Part shown: positions 1 to 8,360 of the stretch, piece by piece
Layout: every line of letters begins with the position of its first letter
Position numbering within the stretch: the stretch's first letter is position 1
DNA from: Hymenopellis radicata
Taxonomy: Eukaryota > Basidiomycota > Agaricomycetes > Agaricales > Physalacriaceae
NCBI GenBank assembly: GCA_015501595.1
Contig: JADNRX010000771.1
Coordinates: forward strand, 1-23,318
Direction of reading: 5' to 3'
Length of the DNA stretch: 23,318 nt
Translations under genes and position numbers: made by a program
The notes under the pieces: model-generated
What the model saw: the letters and a program-made list of their open reading frames with translations, nothing else
What the model was told of the DNA's origin: nothing
The model's database searches: none

Positions 1-378
1 AGTCAGAGCTGGTCTATATAAGGGGAAAAGGACTGTCATAACGATAAGTTCTTCTTGTTTCGGTGATTGTAAGTATCCTACAGCTTGAGAATATCAGCAT
101 GAGTGGAAACGCACGGAAAAAATTCCAGGATTTCAGAGCGGAGATATTATGTCCCGTATTCTCGGGGTATCCAGGAATCGTATCCAATGAGCACCAGAAC
201 ATTAAAGTTTGATTGCCTTGAAAGCACGTTAAAGACCATAAAGGACTTCAAAGGGCTTCTGTCTTATAGATTCAGAGATGGATGAAACTACACAACTGGC
301 GATCGTTGTGCGGCAAGATCGGATCATGGTGTGGCCTTGTTTTTCTCCACCATCACCAATCGAAGTCGCGTCTTTGGA

Positions 379-946
379 ATGGCGGAAAATCCGCTCAAGA
401 CATACGTCGACCGTGCTAGACAGACGGATCCTGCACTTCCGCCTGACACGGACATCGAATCTACAGTCACGAAGCCCTCTGAGCCTGCGCGCGACCGTGA
501 CCACGCCAAATTCTTTTTTTTTTTGGTAAACGCATAGTTTATTAAACTGTAGCCTAGGGAAGTATCTAGAGCAGTACTAGATATGTTCGACATAGTCGTC
601 CTCCCATGCCTGGACCACACCAAATCTTCCATCTTGGAGTCCTCACCGCTAGCCTGTCATCTCCAGAAACCCCACTTTACCTTCAATGGACCCTCAGTCC
701 TCGCTTCGACTCTCACCAGTCGCGTTGTCTCGCTGCCTGAGACGACTCCGCCGGTCAAGATCAAGGCCGGAAGCAAGCAGCGCGTCGTCTCCTTGACCGA
801 CTGCAAGACATTTGCAGTGGCAGATCAAATAGACGATTCAACCTTCTCTCATTGCCCTGAAACGTCGATCTCTACGGAGCTTTCTCAGACCTCGTCTGAT
901 AGCAGTTTGCATTATTCCCGCTCTCGTCGCTCTCGTCATCTAGCTA
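379..946 (+). pseudogene. Broken 5' fragment of the uncharacterised gene found intact at 3717-5869
   Basis: From the ATG at 379 the frame (MAENPLKTYVDRA...) matches the intact copy residue by residue apart from a few substitutions. A retroposed insertion (512-625) brings an in-frame TAG at 535-537, so translation would stop after about 50 residues. Downstream of the insert the matching frame resumes, because 114 nt is a multiple of three, and runs to the end of the duplicated block at 946. The second and third exons are absent. The region upstream of the ATG differs between copies by frame-breaking indels, while the reading frame after it is kept; this supports the ATG at 379/3717 as the true start. 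Confidence 0.85.
512..625 (-). mobile_element. Retroposed mRNA 3' end (5'-truncated processed pseudogene) with target-site duplication
   Basis: These 114 nt are absent from the otherwise matching copy at 3369-4161. They are flanked by a 13-bp direct repeat, GACCACGCCAAAT at 499-511 and GACCACACCAAAT at 613-625, with one mismatch. Read on the minus strand the insert contains a short open frame VQAWEDDYVEHI followed by TAG, about 50 nt of 3' untranslated sequence with an AATAAA signal (complement of 538-543), and 13 nt later a run of 11 A (complement of 514-524). This is the structure left by LINE-type reverse transcription of a polyadenylated transcript. The source gene is not in the window and I do not recognise it. 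Confidence 0.85.
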
Positions 947-1502
947 CATCATTGGCGCGTGGATTACGACATGTACGACGTGGAGATGGGTGGTGAGTAG
1001 TCATCTTTCATGCCCAGCGTATTCGTAACTGTCGATAGTTCTGGTCTACAAGCATATTCGCGATGGCCGTTCAAGTCATGGGATTCTTATGCGAAAGTGA
1101 GCGTGTTTTGCACGATATCGGCTGTTCGGTTCATCGTGCTCCTCTTGAGTGGGTGGGTGGCGCACTGGGTGGCCGTCGATGTAAGGATGGCGCTTATGGG
1201 TATGTGTATGAAATACGGCTAAGTTGTAAGGATGCGGAGTCGACATACATCTCTAGAACTCCTTTAGATGTAAATTGTGCTGGTTCACAGAAATGATAGC
1301 TATTCTTATGCTCTTATTGTGTATACTTACTCTGGCCGCAGTGCGGGTGTAGCCTGACCTAGGCCTACATGTAGCTTGACTGTAGCAATTGGCAAACTCG
1401 CACGTACGTTGTCCGTAGCTAGTTGATAATTTATTGCTAATCTAGACATAGTTTAGGTGTAGCTTACACCTAGCCTCCTTCTGGCTACAACATATCGTAG
1501 TC
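947..1502. other. Spacer without a recognisable gene; short TGTAGC-type repeats
   Basis: No coding frame here looks like a conserved protein. Between about 1345 and 1515 the words TGTAGCCT, TGTAGCTT, TAGCCTACA and CTGTAGCA recur on both strands, and there is a perfect 8-bp inverted repeat at 1454-1472. I cannot assign the stretch to a known element. It may be degraded transposon or terminal sequence next to the gag-like region. Confidence 0.5.
1454..1472. repeat. Small hairpin TAGGTGTA-GCT-TACACCTA
   Basis: Perfect inverted repeat with 8-bp arms (1454-1461 and 1465-1472) and a 3-nt loop, set among the TGTAGC-type short repeats. No T run follows, so it does not look like a terminator. Its function is unknown. 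Confidence 0.6.
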
Positions 1503-2616
1503 TTAGCCTACACATATGTCAGTCGTTACTGTATGTAGTGTGTATGTATGAGGGTTGTAAGGGTGTGTGCGTGTGCGTGCGGGTGTCGTAAAGCAGGTTA
1601 TACAGTGTGACGATGTGGATACCAGAGTGTGCCGTTGATTACATCCAGGGCGAGGACCTTCCTTCCTTCCCCCCCTCTTCGCCGGAGCTCCTCCCCGGTT
1701 CGGCATGAACGGGTTCGCTCGCTGCGGGGTTGGCTTCGGCTTACCATGGTTCACAAATCCATCTGCGAGGGCAATTGGACAAAGCTCGGTCGGGTGATCG
1801 CGACCCCTGCATTGTGTGCACCAGTTGTCGGGTATGAGCCGTCCAACCCCGCCGATGCCTAGCCTCCCTTTGAACTTCAACTCGCTGTGCAGCGCTCGCA
1901 GAACTTGGTGAGCTTCCGGGTCCTTCGAGAATGGGTACACTGCCCAGTTGTATGAACCTGGTTTCCCTTCCTTCTCCGCCATATGCATGGGGATGACTTC
2001 CATAGAGTCGTAGAAGGCTTCGACCGCCCGTTGATTCCCTGCATCGGTTCGCTCCCCCTCGTGGGTCAATGAGATGTGGTATGCCACTTCTCGGATCGCT
2101 CTACTCCCTGCTTTGACCATCTGCAAGACAGTGTCGTGGTCTTCGGGTTTGTACGTGAGTCCAGCGACGGTGAATACGTGTCTAGGGATGATATTGTTCG
2201 GGTCCTTGTAGTGGGGGTTCTCGAGGTTCTCGGTGAGTACGACACCGCCCTTTTCGTAGAGTATGGCAGAGTGGGCGTCGCTGAGGCCGATCATGATGTA
2301 GAGAGAGGTGGCCCGAACGGCCGGAGATGGGCCCTGTTGCGATTGGAGGGGCGATTTGGATATGCGGGAGGGGTTCTTCAAGGACGGCTTCAGTGATGGC
2401 TTGGATCGCATTGACCTGAGCGCCGGTATCCTGCGTGTATGGGCGGCCCAGAACCTGGACGAGGGTGACGTTCCCCGTAAGGCTGAGCATGTCACGGAGC
2501 TGTCCCTGGTCTTGGTTGTGATACAGACTGAAGGGGTCGATTTGTGGCTCGTGATAGCCCTCCTCTGGACGGGGAATGATTCGAGGAGCGTTTTGGGTCG
2601 ACGGGGGGAGTGGCAT
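1503..2616 (-). pseudogene. Gag-like protein with CCHC zinc knuckle, downstream part, frame-shifted
   Basis: On the minus strand one frame runs through 2616 to about 2320 (…RIIPRPEEGYHEPQIDPF…NAIQAITEAV…), then continues in another frame to 1503 (…SLYIMIGLSDAHSAILYE…). Near the C-terminus lies WCTQCRGRDHPTELC, a C-x2-C-x4-H-x4-C zinc knuckle (complement of roughly 1800-1845), preceded by GIGGVGRLIPDN and followed by a Pro/Arg/Gly-rich tail. This arrangement is typical of nucleocapsid-like gag proteins of retroelements, which bind nucleic acid. The upstream part of the same protein lies in a third frame (see 2492-3349), so two shifts interrupt it, near 2625 and near 2320, both in the +1 sense. 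No reverse transcriptase, integrase or terminal repeats were found. The exact C-terminus is uncertain. Calling it retroelement-derived is inference from the knuckle and the repeat-rich setting. Confidence 0.6.
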
Positions 2617-3349
2617 GAGAGGGGGACGGTGTCTCGTTCGTTCCGCTACTCAGTCCTGGGATGTAGAAGCGTTGCGCGTCCATGTTCTCAGCGCCTTGCA
2701 AGCGCTGAAAGGGGTTGGAGTGCGGGCGTGATGCTTTCGCTGCGTATGACGCCTTGACCTTGTCGTCGTAGCCCGGCTTCTTTCTCTCCTCTGGGGTCGT
2801 GGGGAACGTGAGGGGAGCAACTGTTCATCCCGTTAGTTCATCTTCTTGTGCATAAAAGGTCTCTGCTTACTCGGCGGAATGTGGAAGCGCGGTACTTGAT
2901 GCTCTCTCAGCGTTTCATAGTCGGGCTCATCCATGTACTCATCACCATCGTCGTCCTGGGGCACATGGATGTACGATGCGCTCGACTTGCGGGATGATAC
3001 CGCCTGTACGGGGAAGGGGAGGTGCGAGCGCGCTTGGAGTTGCGAGCGGAACGGGCCTTGCTGCTGTGCCTTAGCCTCATGGCTGAGGAGGTCGGTGTGT
3101 TCCTGATGTCCTCGTTTCTTCGCTATTGAGAAGGTTCAGCTTTTGTTATAAGTAGCAGTAGCATTTTGTCTTACGGGTTACGGGCTCTGTGTCCGATTCC
3201 TCGTCCAGATTTATAAACCCAGATGCCTGATAAACGTCTGGTGTTGTTTCGCAAATGCCCGAGTTGGATGAAAAGGTAAGTGACTGAGAGAACACGGAGG
3301 TTACGCCCAATACAAGGAAGACCAAGAGCAGTCGCCGAGAAGAAAACAT
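2492..3349 (-). CDS. Chimeric frame: carboxypeptidase S10-like signal-peptide exon spliced to gag-like N-terminal part
   Basis: Exon 1 (3349-3175) begins MFSSRRLLLVFLVLGVTSVF, a clear signal peptide, followed by a segment with GICETTPDVYQASGFI. That segment resembles the mature N-terminus of fungal serine carboxypeptidases (family S10, normally a G-x-CETTPG-x-x-Q-x-SGY stretch). A canonical 52-nt intron (3174-3123) then joins in frame to exon 2 (3122-2871; PKKRGHQEHTDLLSHEAK…, acidic DDDGDEYMDEPDYE). A 50-nt intron (2870-2821) leads to exon 3 (2820-2492). The joined frame is exactly 252 codons including the stop. Exon 3 starts with APLTFPTTPEERKKPGYDDK and ends in a shifted frame, because the gag-like protein continues in another frame after about 2625. 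No catalytic part of the peptidase is present. An upstream in-frame ATG at 3364 would add five residues before the signal peptide and is less likely. The S10 assignment rests on about 30 residues. The boundary between peptidase and gag-like sequence lies somewhere around LDEESDTEPVT. Confidence 0.55.
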
Positions 3350-3716
3350 GGCGATGAGCGCCATTCGGAGTCAGAGCTGGTGGAAAACTGTCGCATTGGG
3401 TCTATATAGACTGTCATAACTATGAATTCTTCTTGTTTCGGTGATTGTAAGTATGCTAGAGCTTGAGAAGATCAGCATGAGTGGGAACGCACGGAAAAAA
3501 TTCCAAGATTTCAGAGCGGAGATATTATGTCCCCGTATTCTCGGGGTATCCAGGAGTCGTATCCAATGAGCACCAGAACATTAAACTTGAAAGCACCTTT
3601 AAACAATGGACTTCAATAGATTCAGAGATGGATGAAACGATCGGACCATGGTGTGGCCGTGTTTGTCACCGTCCTTCTTCCCACCACCATCATCAATCGA
3701 AGTCGCGTCTTTGGGA
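3350..3716. promoter_or_regulatory. Divergent promoter of the S10-like exon and the uncharacterised gene
   Basis: About 370 bp separate the minus-strand ATG (3349) from the plus-strand ATG (3717). A TATATA at 3403-3408, within TCTATATAGA, lies 54-59 bp before the minus-strand ATG, a fitting distance for that gene. The plus-strand gene starts more than 300 bp away, so a long leader or its own start site is needed. The TATA is kept in copy 1 as TATATAA at 15-21, which suggests the partner peptidase gene of copy 1 lies just left of the window. Confidence 0.55.
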
Positions 3717-4161
3717 ATGGCGGAAAATCCGCTCAAGACATACGTCGACCGTGCTATACAGACGGATCCTGCACTTCCGCCTGACACGGACATCGAATCT
3801 ACAGTCACGAATCCCTCTGAGCCTGCGCGCGACCGTGACCACGCCAAATCTTCCATCTTGGAGCCCTCATCGCTAGCCCGTCATCTCCAGAAACCCCACT
3901 TTACCTTCAATGGACCCTCAGTCCTCGCCTCGACTCTCACCAGTCGCGTTGTCTCGCTGCCTGAGACGACTCCGCCGGTCAAGATCAAGGCCGGAAGCAA
4001 GCAGCGCGTCGTCTCCTTGACCGACTGCAAGACATTTGCATTGGCAGATCAAATAGACGATTCAACCTCCTCTCATTGCCCTGAAACGTCGATCTCTACG
4101 GAGCTTTCTCAGACTTCGTCTGATAGCAGTTTGCATTATTCCCGCTCTCGTCATCTAGCTA
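3369..4161. repeat. Segmental duplication, copy 2 (intact)
   Basis: Partner of 1-946. This copy has no retroposed insert, and the coding frame from 3717 continues through it into two further exons. A short extra segment around 3382-3400 is missing in copy 1. The break point of similarity (after TAGCTA, ending at 4161) falls inside exon 1 of the gene. Confidence 0.9.
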
Positions 4162-5869
4162 TGCCCCAGACGCCCTCTCCTCCGTCATCTCCGGAGTCTG
4201 TTATGATTATAGGCAATGATGTCCAAGTTCCGGAATCGTTTCTCAATCAGAAGCATACCGCTGTAAAACCTTCCATGTTCCGCGAAGAAAATGGTGAGTT
4301 ATATGCTATCTAGACACGACTTCTCGTGTTTAACAATCATCCGATAGGATGGATGACCTGGGCCACGTCTCCTCCAAGGCCGATTCCTGCACTTCACGGA
4401 CCGTTATCTCTTCCCTATGCAAGATGCCCATCGTATGTGTCGCCATTTATCCCAAAATATTGTCTCATTCTCGCGTTAGTGGAGCTGAAGGCACCGTGAT
4501 TGAGGGCGAGGATTTTTCCCGTGTAGTATGGGGTTTAGGCGCGAATGCATCATCAAACGAGCCATCTGTTGAACCGGATCACATCAAGTCCTCCATTCCG
4601 GTCGAAAAGCGTGAACGGCACCATTCCAATACGGTCCCGTGTGTCAAGCGAGTTTCAGACAGCTACTCCAGTGGAACCGCAGGCGGACCCAATCCGGCAA
4701 AACAACGACTTTTACGTCGTGATGCTATCTCTCACTCTCCTTTGATATCCAACCAAACGCAGACCCTCATTGGACGAACACTATCGCGAAGCGCAGCAGC
4801 TGTCAAGGATTCCGAACCATACAGCAGTCTAGGACTCTCATTTTCCGAGCCACCTCGTCACTTCAACAACAGCAATTCGCGCCAACAGAAGGATCCATTT
4901 TTCCTTCGCACTTCACCTGCCGTCAGGGATCGCAATCTCTCGCAGATCACCAGCCCTCATATCTTCATCGATTCCCGCGAAAATCCTGGAAGAACGTCAC
5001 AGGTTATCATCCCAAGCGGACCTCGCATGTCAGCATTGGACATTGCCCAGCAATATCGACTAAAGCAGCAAATCGAAAAAGTCTTACTCACGCCCCCTGA
5101 TTCAACAAAACCAGAACTATGGTCTCCTCATCTCTCACAGCTTGATCTCCGTGACCTCGCTACTACCGATTCATCCTACTTTGACACCCTGCGACACACC
5201 GGCAACGGCGCATACCGTGATCCCGATAGTCAACATAGCCTCGATAGCCATCACGCGCCGCAACCTCTGCCCGTTTCTGACTACTATACAGACCCATCTC
5301 AAGAACTACGCGATTTCGTATTCAACCAGATCACATCTCCTCAGCCTCCCAATTCGTCGCGTTTTGTTCCCCCGCATGAACGACAGACTTACGATGATCT
5401 TCAGCAACGTTCTCCTCCTCTAGATTTGTCTCCATTCATTGATTCCTCACTCCTTTCCGAGCAATTTCACGACATTCGAACTGCTCAACTCCATTCTTCG
5501 CGTCCCAGACCTCGTACTTCTCAGTCGATTCCTCAGGCTTACATACCTCCCTCACCTACTTCGCCTGACGTCCTCAAATTCTCGACTGGTACCATCCCTC
5601 GCCAACCTCGTTCTATCCCGTTTGCTCGTCTCCTACAGCGTCGCTTGTCAGCCGTGCCTGAAGAAGATGAATCGAAACAGTTATCCCCAGCAGCTCGAGA
5701 GCGCCGGTCGCGCTCGTCATTCATATTGGATCTTGGACAACAGGCTGGGGACAAGGACATGAAGGCCTCCAGTCGGTATAAAGGTTCGATGCCGAATGCT
5801 CAGCCTGAAAGGTTCATCAAATCGCCGCCTGTGCAAAGCCAGACGTCTGAGTTGCAAAAATGCCAATAA
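3717..5869 (+). CDS. Uncharacterised, largely disordered Ser/Pro/Arg-rich protein
   Basis: Three exons: 3717-4293, 4348-4432 and 4480-5869. The introns of 54 and 47 nt are canonical GT-AG, and the joined frame is 684 codons including the stop (683 aa). I do not recognise the family. The first 190 residues and most of the C-terminal 450 are rich in Ser, Pro, Gln and charged residues with no signal peptide or membrane segment, which suggests an intrinsically disordered regulatory or RNA/chromatin-associated protein; that is inference. The exception is a compact block around residues 193-240, encoded mostly by the 85-nt middle exon (GWMTWATSPPRPIPALHG, then SLPYARCPSGAEGT and EGEDFSRVVWGLG), which looks like a conserved motif. 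An in-frame ATG at 3648 exists, but the leader is not frame-conserved with copy 1, so 3717 is preferred. The stop codon overlaps an AATAAA. The gene is convergent with prpD, 188 bp away. Its 5' part is duplicated at 379-946. Confidence 0.8.
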
Positions 5870-6057
5870 AGAGAACGGATTGGCGACGAGGAAATCATGG
5901 AGCCGGAGTCAGCGCTCAGATCGCTGAAACTTTCACGTCTTTCCCTCTTTCACTTGACCTGTACTTAGCTTAGATATGTTTTCATCGAATCACGCATGGT
6001 TTTGTAGAAATTTCGCAAGTCTTTAGCTTTATACAACTTATTCTACCGACATCAATC

Positions 6058-8016
6058 TCATGGTTTAACAAAAAGATCAGTGAACTTGTCGACGGGCATG
6101 TTCCAGAATTTGGCAGAATCTCCGGTAACGATGTCAAGGATCCTGCCACATTGTGTTAGCCATTCGTAATGCACCGCTGGTAGAAGGACTCACTTCTTCT
6201 GGTGTTCGGCCTCAAAGTGGTGAGAAATATGCCTACATGATTCATTTAGCCAGCACCCATTGTTCAATGAAAGATCATACCTCTTGAATTTGTTCAATAA
6301 TAGAGGAGTGCCCTCTTCTCTCCTGCGCTTGTGTCCAACTGGGTACTCAACCTCGACTTCCTCCAAAACGGTCCCGTCGTTCAATTCGACCAAGAGAGCG
6401 TTGCCGATCGAGCGCTTGGCCGGGTCATGATATTCAACGCTGAATCGCTTATCTTCAACGCAGTAGATCTTTTCTCGGAGAGCATCGATTCGAGGATCAG
6501 CAGCAGAGGCATCGGTGCTGGATATGTCGTTCAGATTGTCATGCGCAAGTGAAGAGGAAAGAACTGACTAGCTGTCTGAAGTGAGTTCTCCAAAGATGAG
6601 AGGGTAGGCAACCATGTAATTGATGGCATGGCTAGAGGCGGTGATCAGAATGCAATAATGGTAGAGAAATCAGAACTTACTCTCTGTCTGCAAAGTTGTC
6701 CAAAGGTCCTTTCTTGTCAATAATCCTGACGGCAGCTTCCTGAGTCCGGATCCTAACGCTCTTGATGTCTTCGGCGGTCTTGCCCATCTCCTTGAGCTTG
6801 GCATGAACGATATACGCGCATTCAACTGCGGTTTGAGCGTGGAATTCGGCAGGATAAGAGATCTTGAAGAGAACGTTCTCCATGATGTACGACGAGTACG
6901 GAATTTGGAACTCGAAAGCTTTGCCCTAACGGTGGAATCATATTGAGTGACAGATTAAATACTGATCTGCGACGGCTTGCCTTGAAAAGGACATCGTAGA
7001 AGCCCCACGTCTTTGCTGTGAGAACGGATGGCAGACCTTTTTCGCCCTTCTTGACGAGCAAAGCTAGATTGACGGCGCGTGAGCAAGCGTCACCTGCTGC
7101 CCAAGACTTGCGTGGTCCAGTGTTGGGCGCATGACGGTATGTGCGGAGAGACTGTCCGTCGACCCATGCTTGGGAGATGGCGTCGATGGTCTGATCGCGA
7201 TTCAGACCAAGCATCTTGGAGACAACAGCCGTGGACGCGACTTTGACGAGTACGACGTGATCTAGGCCAGCTCGGTTGAAGGAGTTGAGGAGCGCAAGAC
7301 CTCCCTGGATTTCGTGGGCCATGATCATTCCCTCAAGGAGATCCTTCACCGTGAAAGATTGTCCTTGGCGCGTGAGATGGTCAGCAACAGCGAGGATGGC
7401 CCCAAGGTTATCAGAAGGGTGACCCCCTGGGAGTGTGGTCAGTCAGTGCGGATGGAGGAAAAGATAATGCGAAACACACATTCGGCAGCGAGGAAACAGT
7501 CATTAAAATCGAGCCAGCGGATGATGGTTCCGATGTTGAAGGCTCCTCGGATGGGATCGAGCTGGTAGTTGGTGCCGGGAACCCTGGTTCCTGTAGAGCG
7601 GTGACGGGGGAGAAAGCGGCGGGGATGGGACACGTACCATTGGGCACAATGGTACCCTCAACGACGGGCCCAAGCAGCTTTGTGCACTCCGGGAAACGCA
7701 GACCCTCGAGACCACAGCCGATGGTATCGATGAGACAGAGAGACGCGGTCTTCATGGCTAACCCCGTGGGGTCAATTTGAAAGTTGTGGACATAGTCTGC
7801 AATGTCCTGCAGGACCTTGTCGGGCTCCGGACGCAACGTAGACTCGCCGCTGTGGGAGGACATGGTGCGCAACTGGGTGGCAGAGCAGAGCAGAGGCGAT
7901 TTATCAGGCAAGTGCCGGAGGGCCGGCGACGTCGACGACGACAAACGTGAAAAACTCCTCGGTTTTGGTGTGGAAAAAGCGCGCAGCAGCGGGGCTCGGG
8001 CAGTGCGGCTGAGCAT
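6058..8016 (-). CDS. prpD: 2-methylcitrate dehydratase, mitochondrial (MmgE/PrpD family)
   Basis: Dehydrates 2-methylcitrate to 2-methyl-cis-aconitate in the methylcitrate cycle, which disposes of propionyl-CoA in mitochondria. Eight exons: 8016-7638, 7590-7480, 7426-6981, 6925-6681, 6631-6569, 6517-6281, 6232-6194 and 6142-6058. Together they give 535 codons (534 aa), normal for fungal PrpD. Family hallmarks are present in order: [53 protein letters not shown] (assembled across a splice), [50 protein letters not shown] and the C-terminal [13 protein letters not shown]. The N-terminus, [20 protein letters not shown], is basic and Ser-rich with no acidic residue, as in mitochondrial presequences. 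Intron 3 (6980-6926, 55 nt) uses a GC donor (AAG|GCAAGC); the other six are GT-AG. A TATAAAAA box lies on the minus strand at 8055-8062, about 40 bp before the ATG. An alternative reading as a cis-aconitate-decarboxylase-like MmgE/PrpD member is possible, but the C-terminal half fits PrpD well. Confidence 0.95.
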
Positions 8017-8360
8017 GACAAGTGGCAGCGACAGGACAGCAACGACGACCTCGCTTTTTATACCGTGGACCTGCCGTCGACGCTCGAAGTATAAGCCGGG
8101 GTCAACCGGAGTCCCGGGTATAACCGGTTTAGCTCAGGTGACGGTCATTTCCCTTCTGACTGAACGATTCTGACAGTGAAGTTCATCACGCGTAGATGCT
8201 CTAGCCAAAAAACATGCACAAGAATAGTGATCAAATCCTGCCAGGTCTGCTGATGTGCCCCTGCCGCTTCTCCGACCGACCTCCAACTCATATAAGACGT
8301 CTATGCTCTTCTCAAGGCCCCGTATCACGTCCAACATCAGCGGTCACCCCCAAGCTCAGC
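8017..8360. promoter_or_regulatory. Divergent promoter between prpD and the carboxylesterase
   Basis: The 344-bp intergenic region holds a TATA box for each side: TATAAAAA on the minus strand at 8055-8062 for prpD and TATAAG on the plus strand at 8291-8296 for the esterase, about 65 bp before its ATG. Between 8089 and 8127 two similar words, GTATAAGCCGG and GTATAACCGG, flank further CCGG-type steps, giving four CGG/CCG triplet pairs in about 32 bp. Such spacing is reminiscent of sites for fungal zinc-binuclear-cluster (Gal4-type) regulators. No specific factor can be named. Confidence 0.55.

Larger units (their letters stand above)
1..946. repeat. Segmental duplication, copy 1 (truncated at the window edge)
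   Basis: This stretch matches 3369-4161 closely and over its whole length, with small indels. It covers a TATA-containing upstream region and the 5' part of an uncharacterised gene. Similarity begins at base 1, so the copy probably continues to the left, and it stops abruptly at the TAGCTA ending at 946. Copy 1 differs by a 114-nt insertion (512-625), an extra 9-nt CGCTCTCGT unit near its end, and several changes in the leader. Because promoter and untranslated sequence are included, the duplication was made at DNA level and is not a retrocopy. The order suggests a tandem duplication of a divergent gene pair. Confidence 0.9.

Noticed and set aside
947..1300. Coding fragments such as a frame starting at 1063
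   Set aside because: Short overlapping frames in all phases with no family resemblance and no consistent splice pattern.
1503..3122. Complete LTR retrotransposon
   Set aside because: Only a gag-like protein with one zinc knuckle is found. No reverse transcriptase, integrase, primer-binding site or matching terminal repeats could be seen on either side.
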